Shown here: in pieces, positions 43,754-51,931 of the stretch
How the letters are laid out: each line of letters begins with the position of its first letter
Numbering within the stretch: position 1 is the stretch's first letter
From: an uncultured Gemmiger sp.
GTDB lineage: Bacteria; Bacillota; Clostridia; Oscillospirales; Ruminococcaceae
DNA: 62,387 nucleotides
Reading direction: 5' to 3'
Assembly: GCA_947631565.1 (NCBI GenBank)
Contig: CANRLV010000006.1
Span: forward strand, 1-62,387
Translations under genes and position numbers: made by a program
The notes under the pieces: generated by a model
Seen by the model: the letters and a program-made list of their open reading frames with translations, nothing else
Database searches by the model: none
What the model was told of the DNA's origin: nothing

Positions 43754-46115
43754 GTTTCTTTATAATGGTAAAATAATGGCAGGTGTTTTCTGCCGTAAAG
43801 CGTTGCCTTACGGCTTTTACAGTTTGCTTACAGTACCCCCCCCCGGATTGGGCGAGTTTCATCTTCTGTCCCTGAATAGACTTCTCAATTATTCCTTTCA
43901 GGTCGTCGACCGTTGCCGCTGTAAAGTCTGCCAGCCTTTCGACCCCTTCATCGCCGTACCACAAAGTAAGCACAGAGCTGCAGCCTGCGCGCTTTGCGCT
44001 GATGATATCATACAGCCCGTCACCGATCACCATACAATTGTCCGGCGACGCACCTTCACCCATAGCTTCGATTGCTTTAAGCACAGGAATCGGCGACGGC
44101 TTCGGCTCGCTCACATCATCCGAACAAACAACGGCGTCAAACAAGGACTCGATACCAAAATACTTCAATATATCAATGGTCCGATAATGGTCCTTTCCCG
44201 TACAAATTGCGCATTTGATCCCCAGCGGCTTGAGCTCCCGAATCAAATCGACCGCCTCGTCGTTGAGAATGATTTTCTCAATCGCGTTTACGCTGATCCT
44301 TCTATACGGCTCCGCCATTGCAGCCGGCAGGCCCATCTTTTTGAATATGTTCGGCAAGGAATCGCCGGTATACTTCATATATTCAGAGAAAGGCGGGCAT
44401 TTATCATCTCCAACGATTTCCTGATAGCTTCCATAGTATGCACTTTTTTGGACTTCAATAGAATCTATCAAAACTCCGTCGAAATCAAAAATCAAATTGC
44501 TGATTTTCCTTGTCATACCAATCACCTCCTCTTGTTCTTCGGATCTGCCATAGAGCGAATCGGTTATAAACCGTATGTCAAATCGTTCCTGTTTTTCCTT
44601 TATATATTTTCTGAAAGCCTTGTTGCGGTTCTCGACTTGTTCTGGTGACAGAGCTCTTTTCAATGTATCTTCGTAATAGTTTTTATTCGGGTCGACTGCA
44701 AAGCCATCAAACCCGGTAAGGAGTATTTTCTTTGCGCCAAGTTCCGTCAACAGATTTATGATCATGTATCCGCTGGAATCGCGGGTCTCTTCATCAATCG
44801 TGATCCATTTATAGTAATCAATGATGTATGTCTGTGCCTTTACTGTTCTTGCGAGACTTGCGGGAACGATCACCTTTTTTTGTGCCGCCAATGCAGCTTC
44901 GTAGCTCTCTTTTCTGGTCACAAGTTCAAAGTCTGCATCAAAAGCGCTGTTATTCAAACTGACGGTCACATCCGCGGTTTGAATAGCCGCCCTCACCTTT
45001 TCTTTTTGCCTGCTGATACTTTTCCCCGGTGCGATGACACAGACCGTTTTCCCAGTAAAAGCATCCCGAAGGATCGAGACCGTATCGGTATCGTCAAAAG
45101 GCTCTCCGCCATTGAAATCCCGGTATTTCTCCTCGGCATACGCCTTGTTGAACGATATCCTTTTTTCTCCTTCCAGCTTGCCAAGCAGTTCATTCAGTCT
45201 TTCGACCGGCAGCATATGTTTATTGTAATAATAATTCGCATAAATTGGAGAACAATCGTTGAGGGCCGACAAATAGTACTCAACTGAATATCCCCATGGA
45301 TACTGGTTCTTTATCAGGCTGATAACGGTATCCATCACGTTCAAAAGCGGCGGTATCACATATTGGCCATGATAGTACTGGTTCAGGTGAGAAAGTATCA
45401 GCTCCGTATTCAGGTTCCCCGCACCCCGGCCCATACCCATGATAGAAGAATCCAACATTTTATCTCGGTTTGTTGGGATCTGTAAAAAGATTATCGCGTT
45501 GGCATAGGCCATCTGGATATTGTTGTGCGAGTGGAAACCAAGCGCGATATCCGGCCGCAGACGCTGATCAAAAAAACAAGTAAGCCTTTCGATATCCGGC
45601 TGCTGCATCTGCCCGAACGTATCTACAAAATAGAAACCTTTTATTTTCGTTTTATTCGCAGCATCGGCCAATTCTTCAAGTTCCTGCTGCGTATAATGCA
45701 GCGTGACCATCGGCTGCATATAGACATCGTATCCCTTTGCCGAAATAGCATCATACAGCGGCATCGCGTCGCGAAAATTGCGCTTATGGAATGCCAGCCG
45801 GATGGCATCAACACTGCCCCTTGTACGCTCGTGCAGGGCATCAACGTCGAATTTTCCATAGTCCATCATCACAAGATATGTAACGCCGGGTTTTTTCTCT
45901 TTGAGAAAAAAGCGTTCAATGACAGTCTCATTGCAATACTGCGTGCGGCCTTGTTCTGTTCCCGTATTTTTTTCCAGATATCCCAACTCGATATGCTTTA
46001 TCCCGGACGCTTCCACAGCGGAAAGGATGCTGCGCATATTTCTTTGCCCAAAGTTAAAATCATTTACGATCCCCCCATCCCGAAGCGTAACATCCAGTAT
46101 GCTGATTTTTCCCAT
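43728..46115 (-). CDS. three-domain fusion: HMGL-like aldolase, DUF115-like domain, HAD phosphatase
   Basis: A 795-residue protein. The aldolase barrel spans about 1-300 (LDVTLRDGGIVNDF, IALGFHSHNNIQMA, MGMGRGAGN). A middle domain (about 350-520; VCVIAPGKSISRQ, KKILLTGFDGF) resembles DUF115-type regions seen behind such aldolases. A HAD phosphatase follows (about 535-755; LIFDFDGVLIDS, VIGDGLYDI). A G9 tract then encodes GGG and leads into a 35-residue basic tail ending in QSGCAA. ATG 46115 follows AAAGGAG; earlier in-frame codons lack support. The start was moved 7 codons inward. Confidence 0.72.
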   Translation of the reverse strand: MGKISILDVTLRDGGIVNDFNFGQRNMRSILSAVEASGIKHIELGYLEKNTGTEQGRTQYCNETVIERFFLKEKKPGVTYLVMMDYGKFDVDALHERTRGSVDAIRLAFHKRNFRDAMPLYDAISAKGYDVYMQPMVTLHYTQQELEELADAANKTKIKGFYFVDTFGQMQQPDIERLTCFFDQRLRPDIALGFHSHNNIQMAYANAIIFLQIPTNRDKMLDSSIMGMGRGAGNLNTELILSHLNQYYHGQYVIPPLLNVMDTVISLIKNQYPWGYSVEYYLSALNDCSPIYANYYYNKHMLPVERLNELLGKLEGEKRISFNKAYAEEKYRDFNGGEPFDDTDTVSILRDAFTGKTVCVIAPGKSISRQKEKVRAAIQTADVTVSLNNSAFDADFELVTRKESYEAALAAQKKVIVPASLARTVKAQTYIIDYYKWITIDEETRDSSGYMIINLLTELGAKKILLTGFDGFAVDPNKNYYEDTLKRALSPEQVENRNKAFRKYIKEKQERFDIRFITDSLYGRSEEQEEVIGMTRKISNLIFDFDGVLIDSIEVQKSAYYGSYQEIVGDDKCPPFSEYMKYTGDSLPNIFKKMGLPAAMAEPYRRISVNAIEKIILNDEAVDLIRELKPLGIKCAICTGKDHYRTIDILKYFGIESLFDAVVCSDDVSEPKPSPIPVLKAIEAMGEGASPDNCMVIGDGLYDIISAKRAGCSSVLTLWYGDEGVERLADFTAATVDDLKGIIEKSIQGQKMKLAQSGGGYCKQTVKAVRQRFTAENTCHYFTIIKKHRQSGCAA
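43836..43844 (-). repeat. G9 tract at the 3' end of the aldolase/HAD gene
   Basis: Nine G on the coding strand. The present length continues into a 35-codon tail. A length of 8 or 10 would end translation within a few codons at TAA. Confidence 0.85.
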
Positions 46116-46165
46116 GTCGCTCTCCTTTAACTGCAATTTATCTGTATGTCATTTTTTCGGATCTG

Positions 46166-46816
46166 TCATATATCACAGTCGATATTGATCAATTTCTCCG
46201 CCAACTCAAAATCGGCAGGCTCATCGATATCTACTGCCTCTTTAAAAGATACACACTTTATGTAAGGGTTCTCCCCTATCCTTCTGTGATGCAATTTAAA
46301 AACATCTTTTTTAAAAACGTATATTCCTGAAGTCTCCTGGTATATGGGCTCCAAATCCTGTGTTCGGGGCAAGTTCTCCGGTGTGAAGTTCAGCGGCCTG
46401 CCGTTTTGCCAAAGGAAGGTTTGTATCTTCCTTGCACAGAATGCGGAATCGTATTTACCGCTTTGGACCGCGTTGATACATTCCGTCATTGTCTGCGTCT
46501 TTATAAAGGGAGCGGTTGCGTGTGCCATGATGTATATGTCCGCATCTTTCTCTTGCAAAAAGGCATCAAAGAACTGCGTAAAATTTGAAGTCGGCAAATC
46601 AAGATATTCCGGCCGTTTCAGGAAAAAAGCACCCTTTGGAATATACGGGATAACGTCCTCGGAACTGCAATATACATAAATCTCGTCTGCCAAACCGGTC
46701 TCCAGAAGGGTATCCAATTCATATTGCAGTAATGGTTTCCCGGCCAAGCATCTTGTGTTTTTTCCCGGACAACGCTCATTATGGAGCTTAATGGGCATCA
46801 TAGCTATCGTTTTCAT
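46166..46816 (-). CDS. CMP-sugar (acylneuraminate-type) cytidylyltransferase, copy B
   Basis: A 216-residue paralog of copy A (MKTIAMMPIKLHNERCPGKN). It shares with A the motifs MAHATAPF, LPRTQDLEPIYQETSG and VDIDEPADFELAE. AAGGAG lies 8 bases before ATG 46816; an upstream GTG frame overlapping the hairpin module has no site. It is AT-rich compared with the two genes before it. No G-tract is present at its end. Confidence 0.8.
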   Translation of the reverse strand: MKTIAMMPIKLHNERCPGKNTRCLAGKPLLQYELDTLLETGLADEIYVYCSSEDVIPYIPKGAFFLKRPEYLDLPTSNFTQFFDAFLQEKDADIYIMAHATAPFIKTQTMTECINAVQSGKYDSAFCARKIQTFLWQNGRPLNFTPENLPRTQDLEPIYQETSGIYVFKKDVFKLHHRRIGENPYIKCVSFKEAVDIDEPADFELAEKLINIDCDI

Positions 46817-46894
46817 AGTTTTTCTCCTTGTGCATCGGAGGAGCACCGGCGTTCTTTCTGGAACCGCTTTTATGCCCCTTTCAGACAAAGAAAC

Positions 46895-46945
46895 ACCGCC
46901 AATCAGCCTGCGGCAGCGGTCAAGCTGCACAGCCTGATTGGCGGT
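46895..46945 (-). repeat. hairpin module H, copy 2
   Basis: The same 51-base hairpin as at 43703-43753 with one changed base, giving one mismatch in the stem. The stop codon of cytidylyltransferase copy C lies inside it. Confidence 0.8.
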
Positions 46946-47663
46946 ACTTCTTTTTGATTGCAGAATATTGTAAGGTCCGCGCGTTCGTAAAGCGTTGCTT
47001 TACAGCTTGCTTCCAGCACCCCCCCCCGATGTAGGCGGCGATGCGCAGATCTTCCTCGGTGTTGATGTCTACGGCTTCATACTTATCCACAATGTGGATG
47101 TACGGCCGCCGGCCGATACGGCAACGGTAGCGCAGCAGAGACTCCCGGCTGATGCCGTAGAGCCCCGTCGTCTCCTCGATGACCGGCAGCATATCCTGGC
47201 TGCGCGGCAAAATGCCCGGGCGGTAGTTGACCGGGTTGTCCGCCAGCCAGTAAAAACCGTGGTTCTCGGTGGCCGTAAAGCAGGAGTCGTATTCCTCGCT
47301 CGTCAGCAGCGTGTTACAGCAGGCCTGGATGCTCGCCGGCTTCAAGTAGGGCGCCGTGGCGAACAGCTGGAAGTAATAGTCATACTGCGGGAACAGCTCG
47401 CCGTGGTAGACCAGCAGGTCGTTGCCGTTGGCGGTATTACGGGCCAGCTCGGGCTTGCGCTCAATGACCAAAAAGCCCTGCTCTTTGGCGTAGGCCATGA
47501 TCTCGGGGCTGTTGGTGTCGATGTAGACATCGTCAAAGACGTCCGCCTCTTTGACGTGCTCACAGATATACTCATAGAGCTTCTTGCCGTTGAGGATGCG
47601 GAAGTTCTTGCCCGGCACACGCTCGGAGTTTGCCTTGATGGGGATAAAGCAGGCGGTCTTCAT
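46920..47663 (-). CDS. CMP-sugar (acylneuraminate-type) cytidylyltransferase, copy C
   Basis: A 247-residue enzyme of which about 213 residues are the catalytic domain (MKTACFIPIKANSERVPGKN, LFATAPYLKPAS, LPRSQDMLPVIEETTG, VDINTEEDLRIA). A G9 tract then gives GGG and a tail of about 33 residues ending QSGCAA that is clearly related to the tail of the aldolase/HAD protein. It is GC-richer than copies B and E. Its ATG at 47663 lies 80 bases past the present stop of copy D, with no convincing Shine-Dalgarno site of its own. Confidence 0.78.
   Translation of the reverse strand: MKTACFIPIKANSERVPGKNFRILNGKKLYEYICEHVKEADVFDDVYIDTNSPEIMAYAKEQGFLVIERKPELARNTANGNDLLVYHGELFPQYDYYFQLFATAPYLKPASIQACCNTLLTSEEYDSCFTATENHGFYWLADNPVNYRPGILPRSQDMLPVIEETTGLYGISRESLLRYRCRIGRRPYIHIVDKYEAVDINTEEDLRIAAYIGGGCWKQAVKQRFTNARTLQYSAIKKKYRQSGCAA
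47019..47027 (-). repeat. G9 tract at the 3' end of cytidylyltransferase C
   Basis: Nine G on the coding strand. The present length gives the QSGCAA tail. One shifted frame stops after about six codons; the other runs about 40 codons and stops within the hairpin module. Confidence 0.85.
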
Positions 47664-47770
47664 GCTGCCACCGCCTTTCCGGCGGCAGCACGGCGGGCCG
47701 CAAAGGGCACAGACCTGGCTGCCGGCAGGGCCGGCGTCCAAATCAGGTACTGCTTCCAGAACCCCCCCCC
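47664..47770 (-). repeat. junction module J, copy 1 (D to C)
   Basis: A G9 tract followed by a conserved CTGGAAGCA, a GC-rich stretch and a hairpin-forming CCGCC...GGCGG just before the next ATG. It is homologous to the module at 48499-48603. Here one reading frame is open from gene D into gene C. Confidence 0.75.
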
Positions 47771-48498
47771 GTGGGTAAATCAAAGTCAGTGTAGTTTTCT
47801 TTGATCCACTCGCGCGCTATATAGAGGTCGATCGCCTTGTGGATGTCAATCGATTCGCCAATCTCGTAATAGGCGATTTTGTTGCCCATAAAGGCCCACG
47901 GCTGCTGGCCGTCGGACGGATCCGCCAGCAGATGCGCTACATTCAGCACCCAGAAATTGTGCGACAGGAAATAGCACGGCGGCAGATCCTGCCGGTTGGT
48001 GGACACCTGGCCGGTGATGCCCTTCTCGTACATTTGCAGGTGCCTGGCACCATCCACTGTTTTTGCGCGCAGCGGATGGTGGTCATTGTCTTCATACACC
48101 GGCACCACGGCCGTCAGCGTAGGGTCATCCAGCATACGCCGCACGCAGTCGTCGATCCATTCCGATTTGATGGTAACGTTGTTTGCCAGCGTCACCACCA
48201 GAATATCGGGCAGGTCGTTTTCCGCCTGCATGACACCCAGTGCATGCAGGATGCAGTCTATATGCTGGCTGGTGGGAGCCGCCAGCTCCGCCGGGCGGCG
48301 AATTGGACGATGGTCAAGCTTTTCCGCTTCCTGCAAAATTTTGTCGTCATCGCTGCTGCAGAAAAGCTTGTCCACTGTCTGCGCGTGGCGGGCAGCATTG
48401 GCCGGATAATACAGGACCGGATGGCCCAGGCAATCCAGTATGTTTTTGTCTTTCAGCGTGTTGTTGCCGCGGCCGGTCAACAAAGCATAGACCTTCAT
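47743..48498 (-). CDS. cytidylyltransferase-like protein (NeuA/KdsB superfamily), copy D
   Basis: A 251-residue, more divergent member. It starts MKVYALLTGRGNNTLKDKN, keeps LVVTLANNVTIKSEW and ends near SIDIHKAIDLYIAREWIKENY. The G9 tract at its 3' end now yields GGGSGSST and a stop. Its ATG overlaps the stop of copy E (ATGA), so it is translated by coupling in the present phase. The sugar specificity is unknown. Confidence 0.75.
   Translation of the reverse strand: MKVYALLTGRGNNTLKDKNILDCLGHPVLYYPANAARHAQTVDKLFCSSDDDKILQEAEKLDHRPIRRPAELAAPTSQHIDCILHALGVMQAENDLPDILVVTLANNVTIKSEWIDDCVRRMLDDPTLTAVVPVYEDNDHHPLRAKTVDGARHLQMYEKGITGQVSTNRQDLPPCYFLSHNFWVLNVAHLLADPSDGQQPWAFMGNKIAYYEIGESIDIHKAIDLYIAREWIKENYTDFDLPTGGGSGSST
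47762..47770 (-). repeat. G9 tract at the D/C junction
   Basis: Nine G now lead to a stop 80 bases before gene C. Eight would fuse D in frame to C. Ten would end D at a TGA overlapping the ATG of C. Confidence 0.9.
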
Positions 48499-49256
48499 GC
48501 TGCCACCGCCTTTCCGGCGGCGGCACGGCGGGCCGCAAGGGTCACGAACCTGACCGCCGGCAGTGCCGGCAGCTCAATCAGGTATGCTTCCAGCACCCCC
48601 CCCGTTCTCAGATAGACAAATTCTGCAAAATCAAAATCGATTTGGTTATCAATATCCGTGGCTTCTGTCTCATCAATAAGATAAATATTGGGCTTTACGC
48701 CTACAACATTTTTATTTTCGATCATCGTTCGGCGTTCCAAAATGTTGATTGCAAAATTCAGTGCAGCTATGTCCGGCAGGTCCTGGCTGCGGGGCTGGTG
48801 CCGTAAATCATAGTTGATGGGCAGATTGTCCCGAAACAGGAACTCCTTGATCAGATGGGCTGAATTCAAGGAATCATATTTTCCCTTTTGCGCATAATAC
48901 GCTTCTATAGCGGCAATGATCGTTTCATCACGGAGCAAAGGATTCGTTACATTTATGTATGCGATATCGTCTGCGTCCATCTGCTCGGCCATATTGCGGT
49001 ATACATCGCTCATGGAGACGGTATTGGACGCATAATAGGCGTCACGCTTAACCGTCTCGCAACCCATTTTACTGGCAATCGAAAGCATCGTATCGTCGTT
49101 GGAGTTTACGACGATGCCATCAAAATATGGTATACGCTTCAGCTGGGCAAGCTTGACCTCCAACAGCGTGCTGCCGGCAAATGGCCGGATGTTTTTATTG
49201 GCCACCCGCACAGATCCGGATCGGACTGCCACCAGCGCTTTGATACTCATACTCAT
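48495..49256 (-). CDS. CMP-sugar (acylneuraminate-type) cytidylyltransferase, copy E
   Basis: The protein has 253 residues. The catalytic domain runs from SIKALVAVRSGSVRVANKN to TDIDNQIDFDFAEFVYL (about 218 residues). The G8 tract and a 34-residue Ala-rich tail ending GKAVAA follow. The first ATG overlaps the wzx stop (ATGA); the second, at 49250, has AAAGGAG at better spacing, so either may be used. In the present phase the tail stop overlaps the ATG of copy D. Confidence 0.78.
   Translation of the reverse strand: MSMSIKALVAVRSGSVRVANKNIRPFAGSTLLEVKLAQLKRIPYFDGIVVNSNDDTMLSIASKMGCETVKRDAYYASNTVSMSDVYRNMAEQMDADDIAYINVTNPLLRDETIIAAIEAYYAQKGKYDSLNSAHLIKEFLFRDNLPINYDLRHQPRSQDLPDIAALNFAINILERRTMIENKNVVGVKPNIYLIDETEATDIDNQIDFDFAEFVYLRTGGVLEAYLIELPALPAVRFVTLAARRAAAGKAVAA
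48499..48603 (-). repeat. junction module J, copy 2 (E to D)
   Basis: A G8 tract, CTGGAAGCA, a GC-rich stretch and a CCGCC/GGCGG hairpin before the next ATG, as in copy 1. Here a TGA blocks the fusion frame. Confidence 0.75.
48596..48603 (-). repeat. G8 tract at the E/D junction
   Basis: The present length reads through to the ATGA overlap with gene D. Lengths of 9 or 10 stop at TGA within about 7 codons, leaving D uncoupled by roughly 75 bases. Confidence 0.9.
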
Positions 49257-50689
49257 CTCTCCTTTATCATCTTGTACTTTTCTATGATCTGCCTGCGCTT
49301 TATCACGCAGACCGCCAATACGATCACGATCAGCAAATACCGAATGGTCGGGTAATCATAAATCGCCATCATGCCAAAAGCAGCAAGCACAAGGGCTACC
49401 GACAAGAGGCAAATTGCTTTTGCGTCATACACCTGATCGCCGTCTATGTGCTTTTTGCAGACCTTTCGCATAAAAGCGTAGTGCGAAAGGCTGAATAGGA
49501 TATAACAGAACAGCGTCGTATATCCTGCTGCAAAGTAACCAAAAATCTGCATGAAAATATAATTGAGAATGATATTGGCGATCGCTCCGATCATTGAGGC
49601 TGTGGTGATAAATTTATTCTCCTCAAAGAAAAATTCTATATTGCCAAACATTGAATATAAAAATGTAAAATATGCGCTTAGGCTGATCACCGGTACCAGA
49701 TAAATCGCCTCAAAATAGTCATCGGTCGCAAAGATCTTAAACAGTTCTGGTGCGATCGCTGAAAATACCAAGCTCATACCACCGACCATAAGAAGCAGAA
49801 AAATCGTTATTTGTTTCAGCTCCTTATAGTCTCTTTTGCCCAACTTTTCGTATGTGTATGGAATGATGGCACTGTTGATCGCGTTTGTGACGATGTTCAT
49901 CGCCATTGAGATATTGTATGTAAAGCTGTAAATCCCCGCTTCAGCGTCGCCGATATAGCGCCGTATCATGACCCGGTCAGCCTGTCCCAAAATCATCCCG
50001 GACAGATAGTGCGGGATAAGCGGCAGATTGAAAGACAGCGCGAATTTCCAAAATTCGCCGTTATAAAAGCATTTTCCCTTTGCATAGTTATAAATCATGA
50101 ACAAGGCGCCAAAGCATATCTGTACCGCGCCGCCGCTGTAGAGTACCGCCCGCAAACGCTGCTCCTGCGCACAGACGCGCGCACTCACGATCGGTACGAT
50201 CGTGCTCATGATTGCAAACAGCACCGTGAAGGCAAGAAGGTTTATATAGCGATACTCATATCTCTGGCGTCCCGACCAAAGAAGATAACTCTGCGTAAAA
50301 AGGATCTGCAGGAACATCAACACTACCAGGTCGGACTCCATACCCATAAGGTCGTTCCAAAAACCTGTGGACATTACATACACGGCAAAGCATACGATCG
50401 TAGCTGTTGTCGAAAGCCCTTGCGATGCCGACATATAGCTGTCTCGCCTGTCAGGGTATTTGAACATGGCGCTGTTATATACACCTGCGGCCAGATTCAG
50501 CGTGGCAAATATGGTAATGAGCGATGTCCACGATAAGAAAACGCTGTAAATACCGTATTGTTCAGTCGTGAGCAACCGCACCAAAAACGGTATGACCAGA
50601 AACTTGGCCCCGCTCTGCACCGCCTGGCAGACCATAAACCAGAACGCAGCCTTGGCTTGGATGGGGATGGTGCTATACCGAAACTTCAA
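49253..50689 (-). CDS. wzx: Wzx-type polysaccharide flippase (MATE/MOP superfamily)
   Basis: A 478-residue protein with about 12-14 membrane segments and the flippase N-terminus (GAKFLVIPFLVRLLTTEQYGIY). It should flip lipid-linked repeat units across the membrane. The start is a TTG at 50689 with GGGGGA upstream at 8 bases; no ATG fits. It lies 15 bases after the glycosyltransferase gene and overlaps the next gene. Confidence 0.82.
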   Translation of the reverse strand: MKFRYSTIPIQAKAAFWFMVCQAVQSGAKFLVIPFLVRLLTTEQYGIYSVFLSWTSLITIFATLNLAAGVYNSAMFKYPDRRDSYMSASQGLSTTATIVCFAVYVMSTGFWNDLMGMESDLVVLMFLQILFTQSYLLWSGRQRYEYRYINLLAFTVLFAIMSTIVPIVSARVCAQEQRLRAVLYSGGAVQICFGALFMIYNYAKGKCFYNGEFWKFALSFNLPLIPHYLSGMILGQADRVMIRRYIGDAEAGIYSFTYNISMAMNIVTNAINSAIIPYTYEKLGKRDYKELKQITIFLLLMVGGMSLVFSAIAPELFKIFATDDYFEAIYLVPVISLSAYFTFLYSMFGNIEFFFEENKFITTASMIGAIANIILNYIFMQIFGYFAAGYTTLFCYILFSLSHYAFMRKVCKKHIDGDQVYDAKAICLLSVALVLAAFGMMAIYDYPTIRYLLIVIVLAVCVIKRRQIIEKYKMIKER

Positions 50690-50704
50690 CTCATATCCCC
50701 CGCT

Positions 50705-51799
50705 TCAAAGCAAAGCCAGCAGCTCATCCATGCTGTTGGGAGTATAAAATTCGCGGTTCCCAAATTCCTGACGAAAACTTTCTGCATATTTCACATAATT
50801 TTCTGCCTCTGCAACGTTTGGAGCAACGCCTGTTATTTTATAAAGCATGATCGTAGGGATGTCCATATCAAAATACAAGCGCGATGAAAAAGCGACGCTT
50901 GACGAGATCGTCAAAATCACTTTATCCGTAAAGTCATTGGTCAGCAGGAAAGCCTCCCACGGAATGCCTGTGCTTTTGCTGACCTTGATGCCTTGATCGG
51001 AAAACCTGTCTTTATTTCGCCGCGGATGCAGTTTAACGACGATATTCTCCTTACCGACCTTTTCCGCGATTTTCATAATCAGTGAAAAATCGTCTATTGA
51101 ATCATCAAAAATATTGTCTTCAAAGAAAATATATTTTGCATCCAGATCCGTTTTGGAAGTATCCCCAAAGGCAGCTTGAATAAAGCTTCGGTATGCCGCA
51201 TTCTGCGGATCTATTCTAGGGATTTGATAAGTACTGTAACGGGTTTTGATTTGTAAAAGGCCAGGATAGAATAAATAATACCCTTTAAATTTATCAAGTA
51301 TTCTGGGGCGCCTTCTGATGGCAAGTATCATATCTGCTAATCCATAACATATGGAACGCAAGCTGCATTTCTCAAATATATTATTCTGCCCCAAATAAGG
51401 GCTTGGGCCCTCATCAAAGAAGTAAATATTAATCCTTTGTTTTGTATTCAAATAACTCCAAATCAAATAAACATACGTTTGACATCCCACATTTAATATT
51501 TGATCATACGAGTTATCGTGTACAATCTCTCGCTTAAGTTTTTCGTCATATTTTCCAAATGCAGCCATAACAAGGCTTTTGATTTTATCTTTTCGAGTTC
51601 TCGAATCGGAAGCAACAAAATAAATATTGCTGAAATATTTTAGGTCTTTGATTTTTAAATAGGCATCCCTAAGGCCTGCAGAAGTTTCCTCCAGAATGAT
51701 AAGGTCAACATCGCCGTCATTCAGCACAGTTTCTTTAAGGTGCGCAGCGACCATAAGCTGAAAAAGCTGCGAGACAATGATGAGATATCTTTTTTTCAT
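50705..51799 (-). CDS. GT52/polysialyltransferase-like glycosyltransferase (probable CMP-sugar user)
   Basis: A 364-residue protein resembling the bacterial sialyltransferase GT52 group. Landmarks are YLIIVSQLFQLMVAAHL at the start, YFFDEGPSPYL, FFEDNIFDDS, VVKLHPRRNKDRF and ISSSVAFSSRLYF. Such enzymes use CMP-activated sugar acids, which fits the synthetase genes downstream. The start at 51799 has GGAG upstream; the frame extends 28 codons further without support. Confidence 0.65.
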   Translation of the reverse strand: MKKRYLIIVSQLFQLMVAAHLKETVLNDGDVDLIILEETSAGLRDAYLKIKDLKYFSNIYFVASDSRTRKDKIKSLVMAAFGKYDEKLKREIVHDNSYDQILNVGCQTYVYLIWSYLNTKQRINIYFFDEGPSPYLGQNNIFEKCSLRSICYGLADMILAIRRRPRILDKFKGYYLFYPGLLQIKTRYSTYQIPRIDPQNAAYRSFIQAAFGDTSKTDLDAKYIFFEDNIFDDSIDDFSLIMKIAEKVGKENIVVKLHPRRNKDRFSDQGIKVSKSTGIPWEAFLLTNDFTDKVILTISSSVAFSSRLYFDMDIPTIMLYKITGVAPNVAEAENYVKYAESFRQEFGNREFYTPNSMDELLALL

Positions 51800-51931
51800 C
51801 GGTTTCACTCCTCTATTTACAAAATCTCTGAAAGACAGCGGTGTTGCGGAGATAATCGGTCGAGCATCCACAGCGCTTTTCATCTCTTGAAAATATCTCC
51901 TTTTCCGCTTTTGGCCCGCGCCGTGCCCCGG

